Shown here piece after piece: positions 1 through 9,500 of a DNA stretch of 56,568 nucleotides. A program made the position numbers and the translations under genes. Each line of letters opens with the position of its first letter. Within the stretch, counting starts at the first letter, position 1. Source of the stretch: Clostridium disporicum (GTDB taxonomy: Bacteria > Bacillota > Clostridia > Clostridiales > Clostridiaceae); the NCBI RefSeq assembly GCF_001405015.1, contig NZ_CYZX01000026.1:1-56568 (forward strand), given 5' to 3'. A model generated the notes under the pieces. That model did no database searches. It was not told where the DNA came from and saw only the letters and a list, made by a program, of their open reading frames with translations.

Positions 1-6
1 TTATAA

Positions 7-12
7 CCTCCT
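7..12 (-). promoter_or_regulatory. Ribosome binding site of a gene beginning left of the window
   Basis: On the minus strand the first bases read AGGAGG followed by TTATAA up to the window edge. This is a full-strength Shine-Dalgarno sequence at the right distance for a start codon just outside the window. It implies a minus-strand gene immediately to the left; nothing of its coding sequence is visible. Confidence 0.6.
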
Positions 13-75
13 ATTTGTCGTGTCAAAAAACTTGTTCATTTAGAAATAATTTCATATAAATATATGAATAAAAAA

Positions 76-127
76 TAAAAAGACCGTCTACTGAAATGAT
101 TTTAAAAATCATTTCAGAGACAGCCCC
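76..127 (-). terminator. Intrinsic terminator after the DUF975 gene
   Basis: A perfect 13-base inverted repeat (CTGAAATGATTTT and its complement, 91-117) is extended in the minus-strand RNA by a second stem in which GGCUGUCU pairs with AGACGGUC through G-U wobbles. It is followed by a run of T on the minus strand. It ends the transcript of the gene at 134-757. Confidence 0.8.
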
Positions 128-133
128 TATCAT

Positions 134-757
134 CTAATACATTTTATTCCCTTTTAAACTTAAATAATAATTAGCTTCAGTAAGTTTCTGATATGGGGCA
201 ACCCAAAGCCCTCCTATCCCTAATGTCAATGCAGCTACTATCCACCATCCTATAAATGATAATTCTAAAACAAAAAAATCTGCCTTATAACCCTTCATCA
301 TCTCTGTACTTTCACTTAAACATTGTGTTATTGATTTGCTACTATCTTCAGCTAGTATAAAGAATGCTTGTGAAAACATTAATGCTACAATTATCCCTGG
401 TACTATAAATAAAATAGTTCCAATAGCAACAGCAAGTGAAATCAAGATATTTAATCCTAATGTTTTAAGATATATATTAAAGTATGAAAATAGATTTTCT
501 ACCTTTGGTTTTTCTATGTTGGTTGCAAGATTTAATAATAATTTACATAATCCAGTAGTTATAACTCCACCTAAAAATAAAGATAATAGATTAACAGGAA
601 CAGAAAATGTTAATCCATCTAATCCAAATCTTTCACCGATATTATAAATCACATCAAAATCTGTAAAAATTGCTGCTAATAATACTGCTCCAATGGCTAT
701 TCCCCAATTGCCTCTTAATTGTTCCTTAGCTCTAAACTTTAATTCTGATCTTTCCAT
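134..757 (-). CDS. DUF975 family integral membrane protein
   Basis: A polytopic membrane protein of 207 residues. The N-terminal MERSELKFRAKEQLRGNW followed by several hydrophobic segments is typical of the DUF975 family of Firmicutes, whose biochemical role is not established. I place the start nine codons inside the longest frame, because AGGGGTGA stands four bases before this ATG while the upstream ATG has no ribosome binding site. About five membrane segments are visible, with an extracytoplasmic or loop region around the middle that carries charged residues. It has its own terminator and no obvious operon partner. Family assignment is from sequence recognition; function is unknown. Confidence 0.75.
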   Translation of the reverse strand: MERSELKFRAKEQLRGNWGIAIGAVLLAAIFTDFDVIYNIGERFGLDGLTFSVPVNLLSLFLGGVITTGLCKLLLNLATNIEKPKVENLFSYFNIYLKTLGLNILISLAVAIGTILFIVPGIIVALMFSQAFFILAEDSSKSITQCLSESTEMMKGYKADFFVLELSFIGWWIVAALTLGIGGLWVAPYQKLTEANYYLSLKGNKMY

Positions 758-849
758 AAAATCACCCCTTTTTATATAAATCATATTATTATTTGTTTAT
801 AAATATACATATAATCACCTTAATTAATTTACATCACTTAGGTTAATAC

Positions 850-1296
850 TTATTTCTCATATTCATACATATAATAATTACACTTTTCCATACCTAAAGA
901 CTCATAAGTCTTTTGAGCATTATGATTTTCAAATTCTACATATAGCCTTACACCACATATATTTTCATCTTTATCACACATTTCTTTTACATGATTGTAC
1001 AATCTTCTAAATACCCCTTGTCCTCTATACTCCTTATCTACATATACACTTTGTACCCATATAAATAAACCATTTCTCCAATCACTCCATTCATATGTAT
1101 ACATAATTTGCCCCACTACTTCATCATTTATTTCACAGACATGATACACACCTTTTCTTTTATCTTCTAGTAATGCTCTTACTCCGCTACGTAATATATT
1201 CTTATCTAATCTCTTGTCTTCTGTCTCAAAAGCTAAATTATAGTTAAATTCTACAATTCTTTCTAAATCTTTAAGTTCAGCTTTTCTAATTATCAT
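850..1296 (-). CDS. GNAT family N-acetyltransferase
   Basis: A 148-residue single-domain acetyltransferase of the GCN5-related fold, expected to transfer acetyl from acetyl-CoA to an amine. The acetyl-CoA binding motif A is visible as VQSVYVDKEYRGQGVFRRLY (about residues 83-102), with the Q/RxxGxG/A-type turn RGQGVF. The C-terminal part, with NHNAQKTYESLGM, matches the usual beta5-alpha4 region. The start has AGGAGG six bases upstream. The gene stands alone and is divergent from the aldo/keto reductase; the substrate cannot be inferred. Confidence 0.85.
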   Translation of the reverse strand: MIIRKAELKDLERIVEFNYNLAFETEDKRLDKNILRSGVRALLEDKRKGVYHVCEINDEVVGQIMYTYEWSDWRNGLFIWVQSVYVDKEYRGQGVFRRLYNHVKEMCDKDENICGVRLYVEFENHNAQKTYESLGMEKCNYYMYEYEK

Positions 1297-1459
1297 ACAT
1301 TGCCTCCTATTTCAATCCTTAAACCTTAATTTTATTATTATAATAATTTTATATAATTATAATATAATAACCTTTATTGTTAAACATTATTTTACTTTAT
1401 ATTTAATTTTATCCTTTTATGTTATAATGATTTTTATACTATTGTTTTAGGAGGAAATT

Positions 1460-2581
1460 ATGTTATATAGAGAATATGGTCAAACTCATGAGAAAGTATC
1501 TATACTTGGTTTTGGATGTATGCGTTTTCCAACAATAGATAATAAAATTGATGAAGAAAAATCTACAGAAATGATTCAATACGCTTTATCTAAAGGAGTT
1601 AATTATTTTGATACTGCTTATACTTATCATAATAGCGAATCTGAATCTTTTGTTGGTAAAGCTTTAGAGCATTGCCGTAAAGATATATTTATAGCTACTA
1701 AATTGCCAAGTTGGTTAATAAGTAGTAGAGATGATATGGATAGAATATTTAATGAGCAGCTAAATAGGCTAAGAACTGACTATATAGATTTTTATTTAGT
1801 ACATGCTTTAAATAAAGAGTATTTCACAAATTTAAAGGATAATGGTTTATTTGAGTTTCTTGATTCTATTAAGAAAAGTGGTAAAGCACATCATATCGGA
1901 TTCTCATTCCACGATTCTCTGGATGTTTTTAAAGAAATAGTTGATTCTTATGATTGGGAATTCTGTCAAATCCAATATAATTATCTAGATACAGATTATC
2001 AAGCTGGAACTGAAGGTTTAGAGTATGCTGCTAACAAAGGACTTGGTATAGCTATAATGGAACCTTTACGTGGTGGTAAACTTGCTTCCAATATTCCTAA
2101 CGATATCCAAGATTTATGGGATACAGCAAATAATAAAAGAAATCCTGTAGAATGGGCATTAAAATACTTATGGAATGATTCGCGAATTAGCGTAGTCTTG
2201 TCTGGAATGAGCAGTTTTTCTAATATTATAGATAACATTAACTTTGCAGAAACATCAACTCCTAATTGTCTAAATGAAGAAGAGCTTAATTTAATTAGTA
2301 AGGTTACATCTTCTTATAAAGCAAAAATTAAAGTAAATTGTACTGAATGTAAATATTGTATGCCTTGTCCAGTTGGTGTAAATATCCCTAGAAATTTTGA
2401 TTTATTAAATAAGGCTTCATTATTTGAAGATATAGAAAGCAGTAAAAAATCTTACAATTCAATGTCTGAAGAAAGTAAAGCAATTTCTTGCGTAAAATGT
2501 GGTAAATGTGAGAAGCTTTGTCCTCAAAGCATTAGAATTAGAGAAAAACTTGAAGAGGTCGTTAATACACTAGGAAAATAA
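1460..2581 (+). CDS. Aldo/keto reductase with C-terminal ferredoxin-like cluster motifs
   Basis: A 373-residue oxidoreductase with an aldo/keto reductase barrel (about 1-285). The expected catalytic residues are D51, Y56 and K81 in NYFDTAYTYHNSE and ATKLP, plus a histidine in YLVHAL. The C-terminal 80 residues carry two cysteine clusters, CTECKYCMPCP at about 294 and CVKCGKCEKLCPQ at about 344, which bind 4Fe-4S centres in this clostridial subfamily. Such proteins probably pass electrons between NAD(P)H or ferredoxin and a carbonyl substrate; the substrate is unknown. AGGAGG lies seven bases before the ATG, and a TATAAT box is at 1423-1428. It is monocistronic and ends at a hairpin terminator. 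Confidence 0.9.
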   Translation: MLYREYGQTHEKVSILGFGCMRFPTIDNKIDEEKSTEMIQYALSKGVNYFDTAYTYHNSESESFVGKALEHCRKDIFIATKLPSWLISSRDDMDRIFNEQLNRLRTDYIDFYLVHALNKEYFTNLKDNGLFEFLDSIKKSGKAHHIGFSFHDSLDVFKEIVDSYDWEFCQIQYNYLDTDYQAGTEGLEYAANKGLGIAIMEPLRGGKLASNIPNDIQDLWDTANNKRNPVEWALKYLWNDSRISVVLSGMSSFSNIIDNINFAETSTPNCLNEEELNLISKVTSSYKAKIKVNCTECKYCMPCPVGVNIPRNFDLLNKASLFEDIESSKKSYNSMSEESKAISCVKCGKCEKLCPQSIRIREKLEEVVNTLGK

Positions 2582-2607
2582 AATTCTAACTAACACTAAA
2601 AAGAAAT

Positions 2608-2646
2608 ATGCCTTCGGCTGATAAACTTATCTATGCCGTAGGCATA
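2608..2646. terminator. Bidirectional hairpin terminator between convergent genes
   Basis: The arms TATGCCTTCGGC and GCCGTAGGCATA pair with one mismatch, and an inner GATAA/TTATC stem extends the hairpin. T-rich sequence follows on both strands. It separates the aldo/keto reductase from the DUF4097 gene. Confidence 0.7.
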
Positions 2647-2650
2647 AGTT

Positions 2651-3481
2651 CTATTTTCTATTTTTATAATTTGCATTTACAGTTTCTTTTCCATTAGTTG
2701 TATTAACATCTAAGTTTTCTATTTGATAATTCTTATCTTCATTTTCTAATGTTATAGCTCCATTTGTAGTTCTAAGTATAATATCCTTACTATAACAATT
2801 ATATGCTTTTATAAGACCATTTGTAGTTCTTACTCTTATATCATTTGCTTTTATATCCTCTATATCAACTAATCCATTGGTAGTTTCAAAACTAATAGAT
2901 TCTGCATTTATATCTTCAGCTACAACTCTACCGTTATTAGTATTTATTTTAACTTCACCTTCAACTGTTATATCACCTATTTCAAAGTTTCCATTTGTAG
3001 TTTCAATATCAATATTACTTGCTTTAATATCATTTATCTCTATATTTCCATTAGTTGATTCTACAGTATAGTTCCCAATTATACTTTCTGGAACAATTAT
3101 CTCTACAGTACCAGCAATACTTGAAAAATCAAAAAGATTTATAGTGCCATAGCTTTCTTTTCTTTTTATATTTATTGTATCTTCATTACTATCTATTGTA
3201 AATTTATCATTTTCATTATTATACCAGCAATTAACTATTATCCTCTTATTAGTTCCACTATAAATTTCAACCTTAGTATTGGGAACATTTAAGTTAAATT
3301 TAATATTACTACTAACTACATCTATTTCTTGCGTAAACGATTCAGCTACACCATTAAACTTTACTCCATAATTACCAAAACTGATTCCTGTAAAAGCTTC
3401 TCCTGTTGCTAATAGTCCAATGCTTCCTACAATTAACATAATAACCGCTAGTATAGACGATATTAAAAAATACTTCTTCAC
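2651..3481 (-). CDS. DUF4097 family beta-helical membrane-anchored protein
   Basis: A 276-residue protein with one N-terminal membrane segment (about 5-27) and a long extracytoplasmic part. That part is built of short repeating units of the type ITTNGxIEIxDIKA: the motif TTNG or STNG recurs at least six times, as expected for the right-handed beta-helix of the DUF4097 (adhesin-like, LiaX-type) family. It starts with GTG behind GGGGGG. It is the last gene of a PadR-DUF1700-DUF4097 operon, 12 bases after DUF1700. This trio is common in Firmicutes and is linked to envelope stress sensing; the exact ligand is unknown. Confidence 0.85.
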   Translation of the reverse strand: MKKYFLISSILAVIMLIVGSIGLLATGEAFTGISFGNYGVKFNGVAESFTQEIDVVSSNIKFNLNVPNTKVEIYSGTNKRIIVNCWYNNENDKFTIDSNEDTINIKRKESYGTINLFDFSSIAGTVEIIVPESIIGNYTVESTNGNIEINDIKASNIDIETTNGNFEIGDITVEGEVKINTNNGRVVAEDINAESISFETTNGLVDIEDIKANDIRVRTTNGLIKAYNCYSKDIILRTTNGAITLENEDKNYQIENLDVNTTNGKETVNANYKNRK

Positions 3482-3493
3482 CTTTTATCCCCC

Positions 3494-4072
3494 CTAAGAT
3501 ATTAAGCTTATATTCCACTTAACATATTTAATCATTAATTTTACCATTCCAATAGCTATTGCAAGTGCAGCATTAAATAATAATATTCCTACACCAGCCA
3601 TAACAAAAGTCTTTAATAATCTAATTCCAATATTTACACTAGTATTTAAAAATAATATTGCTAAAGAACTTCCAGCTACTGCAATTCCGCTTACCCCTAC
3701 TGAAAATACAGCTACTCCAACTCCAAATACTACCCATGCTAAAAATAAAAAATTAACTATCTGCATAAATACAAACAAGGCAATATTTCCACTTTTAACT
3801 TTTTTAGCTTCATAATTACTTTCATTTACTCTATATTGAGCCTCTGTATTCTTATATTCTTTACTACTATCTTCATAGCCAAGCTCTTCTATATATTGTT
3901 TTGCTATTTCTTTTGGATCTCCCAATTTATTTAATATTTGCTCTAAAGATTCACCTTCATCTAATAGCTCATTTATATGCATACTATAATCTTCGATTAT
4001 ATTCTCTATTTCTTCTTTTGGTAATATTGATAAATTACTTCTAAGGTTATATAAGAATTCACCTTTAGTCAT
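3494..4072 (-). CDS. DUF1700 family membrane protein
   Basis: A 192-residue membrane protein. The N-terminal 70 residues (MTKGEFLYNLRSNLSILPKE, then DYSMHINELLDEGESLEQILNKLGDPKEIA) form the cytosolic helical domain typical of DUF1700; about three membrane helices follow. The start used here is one base after the PadR stop codon and is preceded by GGAAGGTGA; an ATG 33 bases further upstream lies within padR and lacks a binding site. In this family the soluble domain is thought to work with PadR and the membrane part with DUF4097, but the mechanism is not established. Confidence 0.85.
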   Translation of the reverse strand: MTKGEFLYNLRSNLSILPKEEIENIIEDYSMHINELLDEGESLEQILNKLGDPKEIAKQYIEELGYEDSSKEYKNTEAQYRVNESNYEAKKVKSGNIALFVFMQIVNFLFLAWVVFGVGVAVFSVGVSGIAVAGSSLAILFLNTSVNIGIRLLKTFVMAGVGILLFNAALAIAIGMVKLMIKYVKWNISLIS

Positions 4073-4073
4073 T

Positions 4074-4409
4074 TTATTCACCTTCCTTACTATCTTTATA
4101 TTCATAACTTAAAACCTTATTAACACTTACTACAAAATCACTCCACCCTTTTACCATATTCTCATAATGAATCTTTCCTTCTTCTGTAATCTTATAGTAT
4201 TTTCTCTCCTTGCTACCCTCACAAACTTTAGTATAAGTCGAAAAATTACCTTCCTTTGTAAGTCTTCTCAATATAGGATATATAGTATTTTCTGTAACAT
4301 CCATATCTGCTTCTATCTCCTTAACTACCTCATATCCATACATATCCTTCTTTGAAATAAGAGATAGAACACATAACTCTATAATTCCTTTTTTGAACTG
4401 AGTATTCAT
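4074..4409 (-). CDS. PadR family transcriptional regulator
   Basis: A 111-residue winged-helix regulator: FKKGIIELCVLSLISKKDMYGYEVVKEI, then NTIYPILRRLTKEG (recognition helix and wing) and a short C-terminal dimerisation helix. It is the first gene of the operon with DUF1700 and DUF4097. Its promoter lies inside a large inverted repeat (4431-4479) that is very probably its own operator, so it should repress itself and the two membrane proteins until an envelope signal releases it. The start has AGAGGTGAGG a few bases upstream. Autoregulation is inferred from site position. Confidence 0.9.
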   Translation of the reverse strand: MNTQFKKGIIELCVLSLISKKDMYGYEVVKEIEADMDVTENTIYPILRRLTKEGNFSTYTKVCEGSKERKYYKITEEGKIHYENMVKGWSDFVVSVNKVLSYEYKDSKEGE

Positions 4410-4430
4410 TTCCTCACCTCTTCACAACTT

Positions 4431-4479
4431 ATTGTGTATTACACAGTATATTATATTACTATACTGTGTAATACACAAT
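4431..4479 (-). promoter_or_regulatory. PadR promoter inside an 18-bp inverted-repeat operator
   Basis: Minus-strand promoter TTGTGT (4473-4478), 17-base spacer, TATAAT (4450-4455). The two flanking 18-base arms (4431-4448 and 4462-4479) are perfect inverted copies of each other. Each contains the smaller palindrome TGTGTA-N-TACACA. One arm covers the -35 box and the other covers the start region, a layout suited to repression by a dimeric PadR protein. Confidence 0.8.
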
Positions 4480-4581
4480 ACTTTTTATATTTTTTCCATA
4501 TTCATTGTGAAAATACTCATTATCGTAATAAAGTTCATCATAATCATATATTAATTTAAACTTATTTATTATTAATTAAAT

Positions 4582-4610
4582 AAGGAGCTATGCATTTGCA
4601 ACAGCTCCTT
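4582..4610 (-). terminator. Intrinsic terminator after the 63-residue gene
   Basis: Arms AAGGAGCT and AGCTCCTT with a 13-base loop. On the minus strand the stem is followed by a T-rich stretch. It lies 14 bases past the end of the small gene at 4624. Confidence 0.65.
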
Positions 4611-4623
4611 ATATTACTTACTT

Positions 4624-4815
4624 TTATTTCATCTTCTTTAATGCCTTTTTCATTTCATTTAATGATGAAGAAAAATTCTTCTTTACAGCATCTCCTAAAT
4701 CTTCTATCTCATCAATGACATTGGATACTTCATCTGCAATTTCCTCAGTCATTCTTCCTTTTTTAATCACTTTCATCAATCCATTTATTTTCTTTTCTAA
4801 CTTTTCGTGAGCCAT
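4624..4815 (-). CDS. Small charged helical protein of unknown function
   Basis: A 63-residue protein rich in lysine and glutamate, predicted to be almost entirely helical (heptad-like spacing in KLEKKINGLMKVIKK and the segment from EEIADEVSNVIDEIEDL). It has no membrane segment, cysteine or known motif. GGAGG stands nine bases before the ATG and a terminator follows, so it is a genuine monocistronic gene. I do not recognise the family. The amphipathic helices would suit an oligomer or a partner-binding protein, but this is only a structural impression. Confidence 0.7.
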   Translation of the reverse strand: MAHEKLEKKINGLMKVIKKGRMTEEIADEVSNVIDEIEDLGDAVKKNFSSSLNEMKKALKKMK

Positions 4816-4889
4816 AAAATTAAACCTCCAAGTAAAAAAATAAATATTTCATAGAATATTTTATCCATTTTTACTACTTTAATTCACTA

Positions 4890-5975
4890 CTATTTTACTG
4901 TCTGGTATAATAAAAAGGCTCCTATAAAATAAAACATTCCTAAAAACCCTAATGGAGTTATTGCTATAAATAACCCAATTATCATAACTATAGGATGAAC
5001 ACCTATGAATGAAGCTACAAGATTTTGCTCTAATAACTGTCTCACTAATGCAACAATCACATATCCAATTAAAAGTATTATTGCTGCTGTTTTACTTCCG
5101 CTAAAATACATAATTATTGCTAAAATTCCATATACAAGACCAGCTCCTATTATTGGTAAAAAATCCAAAACGGCAGTTAAAATTGCTAATGGTAAAGCAT
5201 AACTTACTCTAGCTAATGTAAATATTACAGAACTTATAAAAGCTATCACTAGCATAATTAATAAATATGCTTTAATATATCCACCAAAAACAGAATTCAT
5301 TTTATCTTTAACAGTTGAAAATAGCTTATGTCCTTTTTCAGAAAATATGTTTTTAACTCCTATTTGAATGTTTTCTATTTCCTTTGTAAAAAAATACGTT
5401 GATATCAATGTAACAATAACTGTTATAAGTGCTCCTGGAATTGAGCCAGCAAGACTTAGCATTTTCTTTCCTAAAGTTGTTGCAAAACTACTAATAACTT
5501 TTACTATAGTCATAATGCCTTCATTTATTTTTTCAACAATACTTGGGTCTAAATTATTTAATCCTGCTAATATGCTACCAACAAAACTATCTATAGCATT
5601 TATTATTTCCTCCACTGTTGATGGATTAGTTAAATACTCTAAAAGCTTTCCTGTCTGCAAAATTATTTCATAAAGAATTGCACCTAATGCTGATAACATA
5701 AGAATAACTATTGTTATTGTCAATAAAAATGAAACAAATCCATTTGTTAGTTTAATTTTCTTACTATTTTTATTTAATGATAATATTTTATTCTTTATAG
5801 GTTTTAGCAATATCGCTATTATAAAAGCTATTACAAAAGGAAATGCATATTTTAAACTAACAGCTAAAAGTATAAATCCTAATGTATATATTATTAAAAA
5901 TTTTACAACTTTTTTTGCCCAATTTATAAAATCTTGAGAAATATATTCTAAAATACTGCCCCTTTTTAAATCCAC
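4890..5975 (-). CDS. AI-2E family transporter (YtvI/PerM-like permease)
   Basis: A 361-residue polytopic membrane protein with the family layout: two to three N-terminal helices, a long amphipathic middle region (about 105-200, with NPSTVEEIINAID and NNLDPSIVEK), then clustered helices. The conserved stretch LPIIGAGLVYG and the C-terminal GVHPIVMIIGLFIAITPLGFLGMFYFIG are typical. Members include the sporulation protein YtvI and putative efflux proteins; the name AI-2 exporter is historical, and the substrate here is not predictable. The start ATG follows AAAGGATAATAG. It stands alone between two intergenic hairpins. Confidence 0.85.
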   Translation of the reverse strand: MDLKRGSILEYISQDFINWAKKVVKFLIIYTLGFILLAVSLKYAFPFVIAFIIAILLKPIKNKILSLNKNSKKIKLTNGFVSFLLTITIVILMLSALGAILYEIILQTGKLLEYLTNPSTVEEIINAIDSFVGSILAGLNNLDPSIVEKINEGIMTIVKVISSFATTLGKKMLSLAGSIPGALITVIVTLISTYFFTKEIENIQIGVKNIFSEKGHKLFSTVKDKMNSVFGGYIKAYLLIMLVIAFISSVIFTLARVSYALPLAILTAVLDFLPIIGAGLVYGILAIIMYFSGSKTAAIILLIGYVIVALVRQLLEQNLVASFIGVHPIVMIIGLFIAITPLGFLGMFYFIGAFLLYQTVK

Positions 5976-6056
5976 ATCTATTATCCTTTCTTAATTTAAA
6001 TTATATCAATTATTATGTAACAAGTAAAAAAATGTAATCTAAACCACAGGTTAAAA

Positions 6057-6123
6057 TTCAACTACATCGAGGTGAAAAGACTACTGTCGCGTCAGTGCCT
6101 TTTCACCTTTGATGAAGTTAAAC
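6057..6123. other. Long imperfect intergenic hairpin
   Basis: The left arm (about 6057-6089) and right arm (about 6096-6123) pair over roughly 28 positions with a few mismatches, around the loop TCGCGT. The core AGGTGAAAAG / CTTTTCACCT is perfect. No clear T run follows on either strand. It lies between two minus-strand genes, so it may be a 3' end structure of the DUF4259 transcript or part of a small RNA. Confidence 0.5.
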
Positions 6124-6147
6124 TTTCCTAAGGTTCATCATACTCTA

Positions 6148-6477
6148 TTATAAAAATTCTCTTAATAAATCTTTTCTTGCTTCATATAATTCTTCTTCAT
6201 TTTCTTTTAAGTCATTCCAATATTCACTATTCCTGTGTAAAGCCTTTAGCATTTTAGTTACTTTCTTACTAGTTACATCATTATCTCTTGCTAATGTTGC
6301 AACTGTTAAAACAAAAGTCCCCACATCCTGTGGATCATCTAGAAGGTTATCATTGCTAGCTATTAACTCATCTATAGCCTCAGCTTCATCCATTCCTTCC
6401 ATTAAGTAACGTTCAAATTCTTCTTTAATATCAACTGCTAAATCATCATCATAAATATCTAATCCCCAAACACCCAT
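6148..6477 (-). CDS. DUF4259 family protein
   Basis: A 109-residue acidic soluble protein. The start MGVWGLDIYDDDLAVDIKEE is the hallmark of the DUF4259 family (MGxWGxxxFDNDxAxD), a small helical protein of unknown function that is widespread in bacteria, sometimes near toxin-immunity genes. The C-terminus LKENEEELYEARKDLLREFL is a charged helix. The gene is monocistronic, with a long hairpin directly downstream. No polymorphic toxin was seen near it, so an immunity role is not supported here. Confidence 0.75.
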   Translation of the reverse strand: MGVWGLDIYDDDLAVDIKEEFERYLMEGMDEAEAIDELIASNDNLLDDPQDVGTFVLTVATLARDNDVTSKKVTKMLKALHRNSEYWNDLKENEEELYEARKDLLREFL

Positions 6478-6597
6478 ATCAAGTCCCTCCTTATATTTAA
6501 CTTAATATTTTTTTAATTAACCACACTTGTTGATATTATATGACCTTAGTATTTATAGTATTATATGAAACTTCTTAAATTGTGCTATTTTTTTATA

Positions 6598-9500
6598 TTA
6601 TTTAATTATGAAATTTGCGTGACTTCCATCTTTTCCTGGCGTTATTTCAAGCCTTGCATCCACTCTTTCCTTTAACTCTGGAACATGAGATATTACCCCT
6701 ACTAATCTACCTAAGTCTTGAAGATCCATTAAAGCACTTATTGCATTATCTAAACTTTCTGAATCTAAAGTTCCAAAGCCTTCATCTACAAACATAGTAT
6801 CAATTTGTACGCCACCTGCATATGACTGAATAACATCTGCAAGACCTAAGGCTAATGCTAAAGAAGCTTTAAATCCTTCTCCTCCAGATAAAGTTTTAAC
6901 ATGTCTTTCTTTCCCAGTGTATGCATCTATTACTTCAAGTTCTAATCCTGATTGTTTTTGTCCCTTTTCCCTACTTTCTTTACGCTTTAAAGTATACCTC
7001 GAATTAGTCATTTTGCTTAATCTACTATTAGCAGCTCTTATAATATCATCAAAATATGCTGCTAATACGTATCTTTCAAAGGTAATTCTCTCTGCATTAT
7101 TACCTTTTGCTAATTCTGCAAGTTCGCCTATAACATTATATTTTGCCTCATCTCCTTGTATTTTAGTTGTAATATCCTCTATACTTCTTAAACTACTCCT
7201 ATTGTTACTTATTCTTGAATATATTTCTTTTGATTCTTTATTTAATAAAGTTATTTCATTAAGCTTTTCATTTATTAAAATATCATATTCTTTTAAATCT
7301 ACTTTTATCATGTTTTGAGTTTCTTCACTTATTCTTTTAAACTCATCCTTTTTAGACGTTAACTTATTATAATACTCTCTTATATATGTATCTTTTACAT
7401 TTATCTCATTATCACTTCTCTTAGAGTTATTATAATCATCTATATCCTTAAATAAGCTTTCTTGTATCTTTTGATTAAATATAATATTTTTATTACCTAC
7501 TTCATCTAAATATCTTTCATTAAGCTCAGTATAATTGACTACATCTTGCTTTAATTTTGTTAACGTATCTTTAATATCATTAAATTCTTTTTTAGTTAAT
7601 TCTAAGCTCTCTTCTAATTCTCTTATTTTAGATGTAATTTTAACATCTTGCATTCTAAGTAAATTATCATCTTTTATATCCTCTGGTAATATTGATTTAG
7701 CCTCAGCTAAAAGACCTTCTTCCCTTGTTAGACTACCTAAGCTATTTTGTTGTCTTTTTTTAGCTTCTTCAATTTTACTTTCTTCTATCTTTATTCTCTC
7801 TTCTAATGCTTTAATCTCTTTATTAACATTATCTTTATTTATTATAACTTTAGAAATTTTATCTTTTTCTTCTCTTAATTCTTCAATCTCACCTTTAAGC
7901 TTTATTCCGCTTTCAGTTACAGCTTTTTTCATCTCATCAAATTGAAGTTTTATATCACCATTAAAATTAACAACATCCTTTATTTCATCTAATGCTGCTT
8001 TAATACCTTCTTCTAGCATTGAATCATTAGTAGCTTTTTTTATTGCAAGCTCTTTCAACGCTTTATCATAAACATTCTTTTCAGCTTCATAAATATCCTT
8101 TAATTCTTTAAGCTTCTCTTCAGTTGGTACATTTTCTTGCATTTTAGCTAGATTAGGATGACTAGTTGAACCACATACCGGGCACTGACTACCATCATCT
8201 AGGTTTAAAGCTAAGATTCCAGCCAATCCCTTTCTAAATAAAAGATCGCCGTTTTCATATTCCTCTTTTTTCATTAAGTATTTTTTTTCTAAACTCACTA
8301 CCCTTAAAGCTTCTTCGTTATATATTTTAATTCCATTTTCGTAGGCTAGAATCTTCTTAAATACTGACTTAGCTTTTAATATTAAAGCTTCCTTTTCTCT
8401 TAAAGAGTTACTAACTCTTACAAATAATACTTCATTCTCAGCTATACTTTGTTGTATTTCTCTATCCTTTTCAAGCTTTTCCTTATCGCCCTTTAAGTCA
8501 TTTTCTAAAAGCTCAATATTTTTTGTTTGTCTATTTAGTTCATCTGTAAGTTGTTTTACTAATATTTCTTTTTCCTTATAAATCTTAAACTTCTCAAGTT
8601 TCTTTTCAACTTCCAGTTTTTCCTTTATTAAAGCATCCTTTTGCTTTATTTCTAATTCTGCCTTTTCATAAGCTTTATTTTTAACATTAAAAATAATTTC
8701 ACTATCAACTAAAGCTTTCTTACTACTTTCTAATCTTGTAGTATTATCTTTTAATTTTTCTTCAGCTTCAACTACTGATTTTTCTAGATGAATAATATCC
8801 TTTGCTTTTTTAGCTTTCTCTAGTAAAACCTCTTCTTTCTTAATCTCTTCTTCCTTATAATTTAATAACTCTAGTTCATTAGATACCCTATCTTTTAACA
8901 GAAGCTTTTTATTATCTTCTTCAGCTTTAAATCTATTTTCTTCTATTCTCTTTTTGTCCTCATTTAATTTTTCTATCTTTGTGTTAATTTCTTTTTCATC
9001 AGATTTATCTTTTTCAATAAGAGCTTTAGTTAATTTAATAATCTCCAATACATCTTTGTCTACACTATTTATCAATTTTCTTAGCTCATCATTTACTACT
9101 GGATCTATTTTACTAATAAAAGCATCTCTTCTTTGTTTTTCCGATAAAACTCTATTTCTAAGTTCTGTACTTTTATCATCTAATTTCTTTTGAATACTAA
9201 GAAATCTTTCTGTTCCAAATATATTTCTGAATATCGGCTCTTTATCCTTACTTTCAGCTTCTAATAATTTTTTAAATTCCCCTTGTGGAAGCATAACTAT
9301 TTGTTTAAATTGGCTGGCATTTAACCCCAAAATTTGCTGTATCTTTTCTGTTGCCTCTGATGGTCTTGATATTACTGTTTCATCATCTAAATAAAATTCT
9401 GCTTCGTGCTTTTTATCTATTTGCTTAATAGTACCATTTTTATATACCTTATCTACAGTTTGAGTTGGTTTTCTAATTATCTTATATTTTTTCCCTTTTG

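Noticed and set aside
6148..6477. DUF4259 protein as toxin immunity protein
   Set aside because: No toxin, secretion gene or related cassette lies nearby.
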